Positions 13,956-21,294 of a stretch of DNA of 21,499 bases are shown piece after piece. Positions within the stretch are counted from its first letter, which is position 1, and every line of letters starts with the position of its first letter. A program made the translations under genes and the position numbers. The notes below the pieces were generated by a model. It was given only the letters and a program-made list of their open reading frames with translations, had not been told where the DNA came from and ran no database searches. The stretch is taken from contig JBDOIE010000244.1 in NCBI GenBank assembly GCA_041082245.1, forward strand, positions 1 to 21,499. The letters run 5' to 3'. The DNA comes from DAOTVY01 sp041082245 (GTDB lineage Bacteria; Chloroflexota; Chloroflexia; DTKN01).

Positions 13956-13963
13956 CGCGTTTG
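13956..13963. repeat. Right 8-bp target-site duplication of the MITE
   Basis: CGCGTTTG, identical to 13823-13830. Its last three bases (TTG) are also the first half of the asparaginase -35 box at 13961-13966. Confidence 0.8.
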
Positions 13964-13989
13964 CCAGAACCGGCTCTGTGCGCTAGAAT
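13961..13989 (+). promoter_or_regulatory. Promoter of the asparaginase gene
   Basis: TTGCCA (13961-13966), 17-bp spacer, TAGAAT (13984-13989). Transcription would start near 13996, inside the palindrome at 13993-14004. The -35 box begins 5 bp after the right end of the MITE. Confidence 0.82.
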
Positions 13990-13992
13990 CGG

Positions 13993-14004
13993 CGCGATAT
14001 CGCG
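13993..14004. promoter_or_regulatory. 12-bp perfect palindrome at the asparaginase transcription start, possible operator
   Basis: CGCGATATCGCG begins 3 bp after the -10 box and covers the predicted start point, ending 12 nt before the start codon. A bound repressor here would block initiation. No regulator gene lies next to it, and chance cannot be excluded. Confidence 0.4.
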
Positions 14005-14016
14005 AGGAGGCGACGA

Positions 14017-15051
14017 ATGGACGCTGAGGTCCTGGTCGAGTTGACCCGGGGGCCGCTGGTGGAGGCGGTGCACCGGGGACATGCGGCGGTTGTGGATGCG
14101 GCCGGCCGGTTGCTGGCCTGGCTGGGCGATCCCGATCACGTCTGTTTCATGCGCAGTTCCGCAAAACCGCTCCAGCTTCTTCCCCTGCTGGAAGATCGGC
14201 TCGACGAGCGTTTTGGCTTCACGGACGAAGAGCTCGCCGTGATGGTAGCCTCCCACACGGGCGAGGAGCGCCACGTGCGGGCGGTGGCCCGCATCCTGGC
14301 GCGTCTCGGGCTGGACGAGCGGGCGCTGCGGTGCGGTGTGCACCCTCCAGAGAACGAAGCGGCGTATCTACGCCTTCGCTTGCTGGGAAGGGAGCCCGGA
14401 CCCCTGCACAACAACTGTTCGGGGAAACACGCGGCGATGCTCGCCATGGCAGTGGCCGGGGGCCATCCGGTCGACACCTACCCGGAGCTGCGCCATCCGG
14501 TGCAGCAGCGGATCTTGCAGGTGATCCGCGAGATGACCGGGGTCGCGGACCCCGTTATCGGCATCGACGGGTGCGGTGTGCCGGTCTATGGGTTGCCGCT
14601 AAGGGCTATGGCGCTCGCTTATGCGCGGCTCATCGACCCCGCGGACCTGCGCGCGGACCGTGCCAGGGCCTGTGAGCGGGTGACCGCGGCGATGCGGGCG
14701 CATCCGGGCATGGTCTCGGGCGAGGGGTGTCTGGGGGAGGCCCTTATGCCGGCGGCCCAGGGGAAGCTCGCGGCGAAGGGAGGGGCGGAAGGGCTGGTGG
14801 CCGTGGGGGTCGAGGCGGCGCTTTCCCCGCACGGCCGAGGGGTTGGGGTGGTGCTGAAAATGGAGGACGGCAGTGGCGGCGACCGCGCGATCGGTCCGGC
14901 GTTGCTGGAGCTCCTTTCGCAGCTTGGCTTCCTGAGGCCGGAAGAGCGGGCGTTGCTGGCGGCGCACGACTTTGGCCCGGTGCGCAACCACGTGGGGCAG
15001 ATCGTGGGCGAGAGCCGACCCGTTTTCCGTGTCCACTGGGCGGAGGCCTGA
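14017..15051 (+). CDS. L-asparaginase II family protein (AnsA/ReAV type)
   Basis: 344 residues, normal length for the Asparaginase_II family (the Rhizobium etli AnsA/ReAV class). It hydrolyses L-asparagine to aspartate and ammonia. The class-specific residues are present: an SxxK-type site S47-S48-A49-K50 in MRSSAKP, S79 in ASHTGE, C134 and K137 in NNCSGKH, and C186 in DGCGVP. In the Rhizobium enzyme the equivalent Cys and Lys residues bind a zinc ion next to the catalytic serines. No signal peptide is seen, so it should be cytoplasmic. GAGGAGG lies 6 nt before the ATG at 14017. It is a single gene with its own promoter and ends 5 bp before the convergent GT4 gene. The family is not related to the bacterial EcAII-type enzymes. 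Confidence 0.93.
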   Translation: MDAEVLVELTRGPLVEAVHRGHAAVVDAAGRLLAWLGDPDHVCFMRSSAKPLQLLPLLEDRLDERFGFTDEELAVMVASHTGEERHVRAVARILARLGLDERALRCGVHPPENEAAYLRLRLLGREPGPLHNNCSGKHAAMLAMAVAGGHPVDTYPELRHPVQQRILQVIREMTGVADPVIGIDGCGVPVYGLPLRAMALAYARLIDPADLRADRARACERVTAAMRAHPGMVSGEGCLGEALMPAAQGKLAAKGGAEGLVAVGVEAALSPHGRGVGVVLKMEDGSGGDRAIGPALLELLSQLGFLRPEERALLAAHDFGPVRNHVGQIVGESRPVFRVHWAEA

Positions 15052-15056
15052 GCGCG

Positions 15057-16229
15057 CTATCCGTGCGCAAGGATATGCTCGATAGCCCGCCGGTAGGCCT
15101 CGGCGGCCCGTTCCGGCGCGTGGTACGTTTGGACGTACCGGCGGGCGTTTTCGCCGAACACCTGGCGTAAGGCGGGGTTGGCGAGAAGCTTCCGCAGGTA
15201 GAAGCGGAGCATTCCCTCCTCGTCCGGACCGACGTCCACCTTGAGGCAGACGGAATCGGGCCACTCGGCGAACGGCTGTACGTTCGACACAAGGACCGCT
15301 TTTCCGCTTCCAAACAGGCGGATGACGGCGCCTGAGGTTTCCCCGGCCGAGGGGTAACGGAGGTTAACCGCGACGTCGCAGGCGGCGATGTAGCGGCGGA
15401 ACGTCGGGGCATCCACATATCCGGTCACCGTGACCCGTTCCAGCCCTGGGCGCTGGAGGAGCCGTTCGAGGCCCAGTGCGGGGTCGGGCTCCCCGACGAG
15501 CAGGAGGCGGGCCTCCGGGAATTCCCCGGAGAGCTGGGCCCAGGCCGAAAGGAGCCGGTCGATCCGTTTGTAGGGAGCCAGGAATCCGAAGGTGGCCACG
15601 ATGGCTTTCCCGGAGGGAAGCCCGAGTTCCCGCCGCGCTTCGTCGGGGGAAATTCCCGCTTCCCGGAGCAACAGGTGCGGAACGACAGCAACCGGGAGCT
15701 CCGGATGGGCCTCGCGCACCCGTGCGGCCGCCCAGCGGCTGTGGACGACGGCGCCGCGGCTGCGGTCCAGGAGCACCTGGTTCAGCGGGTCGAGGAACTG
15801 CTCCTGTTCGGTGAACAGGCCCAGGGCGCGCCGCAGGGCGGTGGCGGCACCGGCTGCGCCCCGCTCGTAGGCGAGGTGCCAGAGGTACCCTTTGAGGTCG
15901 CCTGCGGCTACCGTGCAGCGGGCGACCAGGTGGTGCAGCACGAAATCGTGCAGGACGGTGATGCCGGGGTAGCGCAGCGCGAGCTCGTAGATCGCGCGGT
16001 GGTAGGGGTTATTCCCGATGTGGTACACGACCGCGTCGAAGTGGCCGGCCAGGCCGGCGACCTCTTCGAGCGGTCGGACCGGGACACCAGGCAGGGGGGG
16101 ACTTCCGTACGGCGGCGGAGCAAAGAGGGAAATCTCGGCGTACTGGGAAAGGTGCGGGAGGAGCTCCGCGTTATAGTCCGCGATCCCGGTGCGTGCGGGG
16201 GGCAGGGGGGATACCCAGGCCAGGCGCAC
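15057..16229 (-). CDS. Glycosyltransferase family 4 protein
   Basis: 390 residues with a two-domain GT-B layout. The N-terminal acceptor domain has SPLPPARTGIADYN (7-20) and HIGNNPYH (70-77). The C-terminal donor domain has GFLAPYKRIDRLL (215-227), LLLVGEPDP (242-250) and the acidic/serine nucleotide-sugar site around SAGETSGAVIRLF (294-306). Such enzymes transfer sugars from nucleotide donors onto cell-surface glycans or lipids at the cytoplasmic face. The sugar is not predictable. Start: GTG at 16229, with GAGGAGG 5 nt upstream. The same frame is open upstream to 16970, but that part overlaps the next gene and carries no GT sequence. It forms an operon with the coiled-coil protein, 10 nt apart. 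Confidence 0.92.
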   Translation of the reverse strand: MRLAWVSPLPPARTGIADYNAELLPHLSQYAEISLFAPPPYGSPPLPGVPVRPLEEVAGLAGHFDAVVYHIGNNPYHRAIYELALRYPGITVLHDFVLHHLVARCTVAAGDLKGYLWHLAYERGAAGAATALRRALGLFTEQEQFLDPLNQVLLDRSRGAVVHSRWAAARVREAHPELPVAVVPHLLLREAGISPDEARRELGLPSGKAIVATFGFLAPYKRIDRLLSAWAQLSGEFPEARLLLVGEPDPALGLERLLQRPGLERVTVTGYVDAPTFRRYIAACDVAVNLRYPSAGETSGAVIRLFGSGKAVLVSNVQPFAEWPDSVCLKVDVGPDEEGMLRFYLRKLLANPALRQVFGENARRYVQTYHAPERAAEAYRRAIEHILAHG

Positions 16230-16239
16230 GGGTGCCTCC

Positions 16240-16689
16240 TCAGTCGGTCCTTTGCGCTTCCAGGTCGCGCACCCGGGCTTCGAGGGCGGTAAGCCGTTCG
16301 TCGAGCCGCAGGAAGAGGTCGTCGCTCCGGGCCAGGGAAGCCTCGAGGAGCAAACGCTGCAGGCGGTAGAGTTCCTGCAGGGCGCGCACCGATTCGGCGT
16401 TGAAAGCGACCTGGTGTTGCAGGAAAAAGCGGAGAAGCACCCGGCCGAGCCAGGCGAGGACCGCTCCCAGGACAGGGACACGGCTGCGGAGCGGCTTTTC
16501 GTGCACCGCCCAGGTGGACCCCAGCGCCTCGAGGCGGGCCTCGAGGGCCTGTAAAGGGGTATCGGACAGTATCTCGTGCGCCTCCTCGGTGAGCTGTTCC
16601 GCGCGGCGGCGTCGCTCCTCGGCCGCGTAACGGCGGGCCTCCCTGCGGAGTGTGCGCCAGGTTTCCTCGGAGAGTGGCCTATCTTCCAT
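16240..16689 (-). CDS. Coiled-coil protein with one hydrophobic helix, linked to the GT4 gene
   Basis: 149 residues. An Arg/Glu-rich helical region (11-58) is followed by a hydrophobic stretch (70-90, VPVLGAVLAWLGRVLLRFFL), the segment QVAFNAESVRALQELYRLQ (93-111), and a C-terminal heptad-like helix (122-145). The FNAESVRAL type of segment is common next to glycosyltransferases and methyltransferases of surface-polysaccharide clusters. A scaffold or anchor role for the GT4 enzyme is therefore plausible but inferred. Start: ATG at 16689, with GGAAGG about 6 nt upstream. An in-frame ATG at 16734 is rejected because it overlaps the -10 box of the promoter at 16733-16760. Confidence 0.82.
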   Translation of the reverse strand: MEDRPLSEETWRTLRREARRYAAEERRRRAEQLTEEAHEILSDTPLQALEARLEALGSTWAVHEKPLRSRVPVLGAVLAWLGRVLLRFFLQHQVAFNAESVRALQELYRLQRLLLEASLARSDDLFLRLDERLTALEARVRDLEAQRTD

Positions 16690-16732
16690 GGATGCCCTTC
16701 CTTTCCAGTCGCACGGATTGGGTTCCTGGGCC

Positions 16733-16760
16733 ATTGTAGCATAACGCTAGGAGCCGGCAA
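16733..16760 (-). promoter_or_regulatory. Promoter of the coiled-coil/GT4 operon
   Basis: Minus strand: TTGCCG (16760-16755), 16-bp spacer, TACAAT (16738-16733). Transcription would start near 16727, about 38 nt before the chosen start codon. A 10-bp direct repeat AGGAGCCGGC (16749-16758 and 16796-16805, plus strand) overlaps the -35 box. Confidence 0.68.
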
Positions 16761-17210
16761 GAAGAAGCGGCGGTTCCGCTCGCGGGTTTTCTGGCAGGAG
16801 CCGGCCCACGGGTCGAACCGGGACTGGGGTGAGACGATGGGTCGTGCTCGGAGCGCTACCTGAGCGACGGAAGGTGGTACCCCCAGCGCCGCTTTCGAAG
16901 GCTCCCCAAGGGGCGTCCGTGTGGCAGCGGCATCTACCGGCCTTGCTGCCTCCGTAGCGAGCCGATGCATCTTCTTCGGCCCGGGTTTGCCAGGGCTTTC
17001 CTGTGTCCCAAACCCTTATCTCCGTGTAGCCGAAGAGTCCGGCGGGTGGGCGAAAGCGAGGCCTCGGATTCGCTCGCTCTTGGGCGTGGGGCAAAGGGCA
17101 TGAGCCGGGGCGATGGGCGGGTTCGGAGCTGACCCTGGCGCGGTGTCACAGGTCCTGTGGGGAGGCGATCCATCTTGCGCTTCGCTCGGCGTTTCTGGCT
17201 GACGGATTGG
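16761..17210. other. Non-coding divergent intergenic stretch
   Basis: About 450 bp between the promoters of the coiled-coil/GT4 operon and the NUDIX gene. No credible gene is seen. Present are a 6-bp stem (GGCAGC and GCTGCC around 16923-16950) and the palindrome at 17147-17159. No similarity to the MITE at 13831-13955 was found. Confidence 0.6.
17147..17159. promoter_or_regulatory. Palindrome upstream of the NUDIX promoter
   Basis: CACAGG-T-CCTGTG is a perfect 6-bp inverted repeat with a 1-bp centre. It lies 51 bp before the -35 box at 17211. It could be a protein-binding site; no regulator is identified. Confidence 0.3.
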
Positions 17211-17239
17211 TTGACACGAAGGGCACCGGGTGCTAGGAT
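17211..17239 (+). promoter_or_regulatory. Promoter of the NUDIX hydrolase gene
   Basis: Consensus TTGACA (17211-17216), 17-bp spacer, TAGGAT (17234-17239). Transcription would start near 17246, about 42 nt before the start codon. Confidence 0.82.
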
Positions 17240-17287
17240 TTCCCCGCGAATGGCTATGGGGTTTCCGTGCGACGGAAGGAGCGAAAT

Positions 17288-17854
17288 GTGTGCGAGGCGT
17301 TGGGGGCACATGCGCAGCGGCATGAGCGGATCCAAGTGGACAGCTTGCTCCTCCGGCGGCTTACGGAGAAAGGAGGCCCGCTGGAGGAAGTTGTACTGGT
17401 AGCGTATCGGCCGGACGGGCGGGTGCTGCTGCATACGAAGCGCTTCTACCCGGAAGGCGTGTGGCGGCTTCCGAGCGGCCGGCTGAAGGAAGGCGAACTG
17501 CCGGAGGCGGCGGTGCGGCGGGAGGTCAAGGAGGAGCTCGGCCTGGTGGGGGTGCCGGAGCGGTTGCTGGGGCGATTGACCTGTTTGTTAGAGGCGGAGG
17601 AGAGCTCGCTTTCCTTTACCTCGTGGGTTTTTGCGCTGGCTATCGGGGATCGCGTGCCGGCCGTTCAGGATCGAGAAGAGGAGATCGTGGGCTTCCGCTG
17701 GGTGCCGGTGGAGGAGCTGGGGGCGGTTGCGGAGCGCCTGGAAGCGCTTCCTCCGCCCTGGCGGGGCTGGGGAACGTTCCGGGGGGCAGCGCACCGTTTT
17801 GTGATGGAGTTATTAGCGGGGAAGGACGGTGTTACGGAGGGGCGTGGCCCTTGA
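17288..17854 (+). CDS. NUDIX hydrolase
   Basis: 188 residues. The Nudix box is complete: G64, E70 and then REVKEELG (78-85), fitting the Gx5Ex7REUxEExGU pattern that binds the metal ion. The fold core around VVLVAYRPDGRVLL (35-48) and the strand FTSWVFAL agree. Family members hydrolyse nucleoside diphosphates linked to another group; the substrate is not predictable. Start: GTG at 17288, because AAGGAG lies 6 nt upstream. A GTG seven codons earlier has no such site. The gene has its own promoter. Its last 23 bases overlap the 3' end of the convergent Kelch gene. Confidence 0.92.
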   Translation: MCEALGAHAQRHERIQVDSLLLRRLTEKGGPLEEVVLVAYRPDGRVLLHTKRFYPEGVWRLPSGRLKEGELPEAAVRREVKEELGLVGVPERLLGRLTCLLEAEESSLSFTSWVFALAIGDRVPAVQDREEEIVGFRWVPVEELGAVAERLEALPPPWRGWGTFRGAAHRFVMELLAGKDGVTEGRGP

Positions 17855-19964
17855 CGACGAGCGGCAGGAAGACCCTTCGGTAGCCGACGTGGGCCACGAA
17901 GGTGAGCGAGTTGTTCGTTTCCACAAGTTCGGGGACGTCGAAGAAGGGATACGGGCCGGCATCGTTATAGTCCACGTAGGCGATAAGGTAGTAGGTGCCG
18001 GCCTGGGTGAAGGTATGGGTAGTGGTCAAAACCATCGGAGGGTCGGTATCCTCGAAATCGGTTGCCTGCAACCCCCATATGTACGGGCAGGTATCCGGGT
18101 GGCTGCAGTCGCATCCGGCCGGGCAATCGGGTGGTAGCGGCTCGTACCCGGCGGTGGTGGTGATAAAGAGCATAGCGAAAAAGTTATTGCCGGCCTTGAC
18201 GCTGGTGCTGCGGTTATGGACGGTGAACTCGATGGTGACCGGCTGGTTCAGCGGGATGACGTCGGGGCAGCTGGGGCAGCCGGTGATCGTGAGGCGGTCC
18301 GCGACGAGGTCCGGTGGCGCGAGCACGGTGAGGCGCACGGCGTTGAGGTAAGGGGTTTGCGTCAACACCGTGGTGGAGAAGTAGGCGCGGTACTGGAAGT
18401 AGTTACAGGTGATCGAAATAGGCACGGTGGTGGTCAAGGTGCCGGGGGCGCGGGAGGGGAGAGGCTCGCTCCAGGGGCTCCAGACGCCGGCCCGGTTGTA
18501 GCGGTAAGAGAGGGTGATCGTCATTGCCTGGGGATCGGGGATCGTCGTATTCCAGGCGAGCTTCACGAGCTGAGCTGCGGTGCCCCCGTACTGGGTGACG
18601 TCCATGATGGCGGAGGTGAACACCCCGTCCGGCGCGTAGATGGTGCCGGTGGTCTCGGCCGTTGCCGTGAGGGCGGGTAAGGGAGCGGTGGCCTGTCGGC
18701 CTCCGCCGGTATAGGGCGAAGCGACAGCGACCTGGTTCAGGCAGGCGCCGGTGTAGCCGGTAGCGCCGCCGATGGCGTAGAGCCAGCCGTGCTCATCCTG
18801 CACCACAGAGTGCCAGTAGCGCGCCTGGGGCATCCCAATGGTATAGAGCCATTCCCCGGTCTGGCCGGTTTCGTGGTCCACGAGTGCCGCGAGTACGTCG
18901 CCGGTGGGCGTGTTAAAGTTGTTCCAGGCACCTGCGATCGTGAGCAGCAGGCCCGACTGGTAGGCGGCCCCTTCGCCAGCAAACAGGTTCTGGGGGAGGA
19001 TTTCCGGGTAGACGGGGGTCCAGGCGGTGATGTCGCCGGTCGCGGGATCGGGTTCTCCGAAGAAGATGTAGGGGGAAAAAGTCGTGGCGAGGACGCCGCT
19101 CGCGCCGCCGATGACGTAGATGCGTCCGTGCTCCAGGGCGACCGCGGATTCGTAATAGTGGGGTTTTCCGCCGATGGTATAGGGGAGGAGGGCGGTGGTC
19201 TGGGACCAGGAGGAGATGGTCCCGTCGGGGTTCGGTGTGGTGTAATAGACAAAGGCACTGGACTGGCCGTTGGCCATCAGCCCGCCGATCACGTAGATGC
19301 GTCCGTGCCACGCCAGGGCTTCCATACCGAAGAGGGGTTGAGGGAGGGGGGTAGTGGACTGCCAGGCGCCGAGGGAGCCGTCGGGCTGGATGGGGGCAAA
19401 GAGCACAGTATCGTAGATCGAGCTCTGGGCCCCGTCGTCCTCTTCCCCGCCCAGGACGTAGAGGTAGGCCGCTTCTCCTCCGCCGGGCTGGGTTACGGTG
19501 ATGGCGACCGCCTCGTGGAAACGGACGCCGTCGGGGTAGATGGAGGTTGGGAGGGGGGTTGTGGGCTGCCAGTCGGCGAGTTCGTGGGTGACCGAGTGGA
19601 CGGAGGTATAGAAGACCTCGTTACGGGCATCGCTGCAGGGGACCTGGGTCGAGCCGTAGCCGCCGGTGGCGTAGATATGGCCGTTCAGGTAGGCGGCAGC
19701 GAGCCCTGCGCGTGGGGGCAAGCCGGTGCTGTTGCCGGGCTCCCAGGGGTGGGCGAGTCCGATGGGGAGGAGCTGGACCTCGCCGTCGTCCAGCCAGGAG
19801 AGGGCGGTGTGGTAGAAGTACCCGGCGTTAAAGTCCTCGATGGTGGAGTGGATGTAGTAGAGTTCGAGCGCGCGGGCCGGCCGGAGGAACCAGAACCAGA
19901 CGGCCACGGCGGCGATTGCCGGGACGATCAGGAGCAGGAAAAGCCATTTGCGACGGCTGGTCAC
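17832..19964 (-). CDS. Membrane-anchored Kelch-repeat protein with C-terminal CARDB domain and FLPLV tail
   Basis: 710 residues. An N-terminal signal-anchor helix (about 7-27) is followed by a Kelch-type beta-propeller region (about 80-415) with repeated GHIYATGG, YLYVLGG, GRIYVIGG and WLYAIGG strands. A beta-rich linker follows, then a CARDB-like domain (about 550-692: PDLVADRLTI ... VPELVETNNSL). Residues 614-626 form a Cys-rich loop (CPAGCDCSHPDTC). The C-terminus carries FLPLV (699-703), a motif often found at the ends of secreted Chloroflexota proteins. It is probably a surface protein for binding rather than catalysis; the ligand is unknown. Start: GTG at 19964, with GGGAGGT 6 nt upstream. 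It has its own promoter. Its 3' end overlaps the NUDIX gene. Confidence 0.88.
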   Translation of the reverse strand: MTSRRKWLFLLLIVPAIAAVAVWFWFLRPARALELYYIHSTIEDFNAGYFYHTALSWLDDGEVQLLPIGLAHPWEPGNSTGLPPRAGLAAAYLNGHIYATGGYGSTQVPCSDARNEVFYTSVHSVTHELADWQPTTPLPTSIYPDGVRFHEAVAITVTQPGGGEAAYLYVLGGEEDDGAQSSIYDTVLFAPIQPDGSLGAWQSTTPLPQPLFGMEALAWHGRIYVIGGLMANGQSSAFVYYTTPNPDGTISSWSQTTALLPYTIGGKPHYYESAVALEHGRIYVIGGASGVLATTFSPYIFFGEPDPATGDITAWTPVYPEILPQNLFAGEGAAYQSGLLLTIAGAWNNFNTPTGDVLAALVDHETGQTGEWLYTIGMPQARYWHSVVQDEHGWLYAIGGATGYTGACLNQVAVASPYTGGGRQATAPLPALTATAETTGTIYAPDGVFTSAIMDVTQYGGTAAQLVKLAWNTTIPDPQAMTITLSYRYNRAGVWSPWSEPLPSRAPGTLTTTVPISITCNYFQYRAYFSTTVLTQTPYLNAVRLTVLAPPDLVADRLTITGCPSCPDVIPLNQPVTIEFTVHNRSTSVKAGNNFFAMLFITTTAGYEPLPPDCPAGCDCSHPDTCPYIWGLQATDFEDTDPPMVLTTTHTFTQAGTYYLIAYVDYNDAGPYPFFDVPELVETNNSLTFVAHVGYRRVFLPLVVKGHAPP

Positions 19965-20028
19965 TTTTCTACCTCCCGGCATCCCCTGGATGCCCCAGGG
20001 CCCTCGGCGCGGTGCGGGCGATAATGCA

Positions 20029-20056
20029 ATTATAGCACGTCCCGTTACCGGAGCAA
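20029..20056 (-). promoter_or_regulatory. Promoter of the Kelch/CARDB gene
   Basis: Minus strand: TTGCTC (20056-20051), 16-bp spacer, TATAAT (20034-20029) with an extended -10 TGC directly upstream. Transcription would start near 20022, leaving a leader of about 58 nt. Confidence 0.78.
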
Positions 20057-20112
20057 CTGGGATGTCGTCGGGTAGTACAGTTTGGCCAAGATCGACCTGT
20101 GCTCCACGTGAA

Positions 20113-21294
20113 CTACCGCTGCTGCATCCACCATTGTTTCCAGTGGGCGGCATCGAACCCGAAATCTTGCCCGGTAATCGCCTTCAACGCGTCTAGAACC
20201 TCTTGCTCAACTCCTGCCTCCTTTTCCTCTAGGACTTGGATCAGGGCAGGAACAGCCGCCATTGCCTTTGGCCCGAGCTTCCCTAAAGCATAGGCAGCGC
20301 TCCGGCGCACATAGAGATCCTCATCCGCCAAGGCGCGGAGCAAAACCGGGACAACCTCTTCCTCTGGGTCGGATACCGCGATATGTCCCAGCGCCCGAAT
20401 GGCCAAAGCCCGCACATCATCAACTTTGTGATTCGAAAGTCGGATAAGAGCGGGGATAGCTTCCCGTGCATCCGGTCCGAACCAGCTCAGAATTATGCAT
20501 GCAGACTCGCTTACCTCGTAATTTTCGTCCTCGAGAAGGCGAATAAGGATAGGGAGGTTTTCGAGCGCTGCTTTGCTGGCAACGGGGTCCAGCTTGGGTT
20601 GATTCGAGGAAGGATCGTGACCCTGGAAAACAAGCTTTTCCAATGTTTGGATGGCCGACAGGCGCGTTTCGGGATCAGGGCTTTGCAACGCCTGAATGAC
20701 AACGGGGACGATCTCTTCCATGCGCGCCTCACGCTCGTCCACCATCGTCTCGATCCATTCAGGCATCATTGCGAAGAATCGGCTTTTCCAGCAAGCGTGA
20801 AGGACGGACGGTCCCCATATGTGAACGAGTCCCTCAAGCAGGGCTTCCCTTGCCGCGCTCTCCAACGGGGCTCCTGTTGGGTCAGGGCAATGAATGGTGA
20901 CCGGGTCCAAGCCACGGTAAGCATCTGCAGACGTTTTCAATGTCTTGTACCCAGGCACAGAGAGTGCCAACTCTGCGCTAATCTCCGCGCCGGTATAACA
21001 TTTCGGAGAGGGTGCCCCCGCGTAATACGTTCCTATGGATCTACCCACCAGGGCCACAGACAGCGTTCCGTCACAGGGGCTGTCCTGATTCGCCACCCTG
21101 ACATCCATGTGGCTTAAGACGGCGGTGAGGATTTCAGTTATAGGCAGGGAGAACTCCCCTTCGATTTCCGGATAAGACTGTTCTATCTTCAGGCAGAGGG
21201 TCTTCACTACCGATGGATCGGGCCTAGATGTACAAGATGCCACGCCGCCGGCAAGGGTTAGAAGGAATAGAAGGAAGGTCAGAATCCTTCTCAT
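20113..21294 (-). CDS. HEAT-repeat lipoprotein
   Basis: 393 residues. A lipoprotein signal peptide (MRR, hydrophobic 4-17) ends in the lipobox VASC with C21 as the lipidated residue, so the protein should be exported and anchored to the membrane. Residues 25-185 are an unassigned domain with several cysteines. From about 190 to 372 there are HEAT-type helical repeats (for example EAIPALIRLSNHKVDDVRALAIRAL-like units), ending in ITGQDFGFDAAHW, a tail seen in other HEAT proteins. HEAT arrays bind proteins; no enzyme motif is seen. GGAGGT lies 5 nt before the ATG at 21294. G+C is visibly lower (about half) than in the rest of the window, which hints at transfer. It lies upstream of the Kelch gene, which has its own promoter. 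Confidence 0.86.
   Translation of the reverse strand: MRRILTFLLFLLTLAGGVASCTSRPDPSVVKTLCLKIEQSYPEIEGEFSLPITEILTAVLSHMDVRVANQDSPCDGTLSVALVGRSIGTYYAGAPSPKCYTGAEISAELALSVPGYKTLKTSADAYRGLDPVTIHCPDPTGAPLESAAREALLEGLVHIWGPSVLHACWKSRFFAMMPEWIETMVDEREARMEEIVPVVIQALQSPDPETRLSAIQTLEKLVFQGHDPSSNQPKLDPVASKAALENLPILIRLLEDENYEVSESACIILSWFGPDAREAIPALIRLSNHKVDDVRALAIRALGHIAVSDPEEEVVPVLLRALADEDLYVRRSAAYALGKLGPKAMAAVPALIQVLEEKEAGVEQEVLDALKAITGQDFGFDAAHWKQWWMQQR

Noticed and set aside
13816..14343. Minus-strand open frame across the MITE into the asparaginase gene
   Set aside because: It is antisense to a clear gene. The peptide shared with the frame at 140-337 only reflects the repeated element.
16230..16970. 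N-terminal extension of the GT4 protein
   Set aside because: The frame is open but overlaps the coiled-coil gene and its promoter. GT sequence and a strong ribosome binding site start at 16229.
16934..17434. Minus-strand open frame of 166 codons over the NUDIX promoter
   Set aside because: No domain, odd composition, and antisense to the NUDIX start and promoter.
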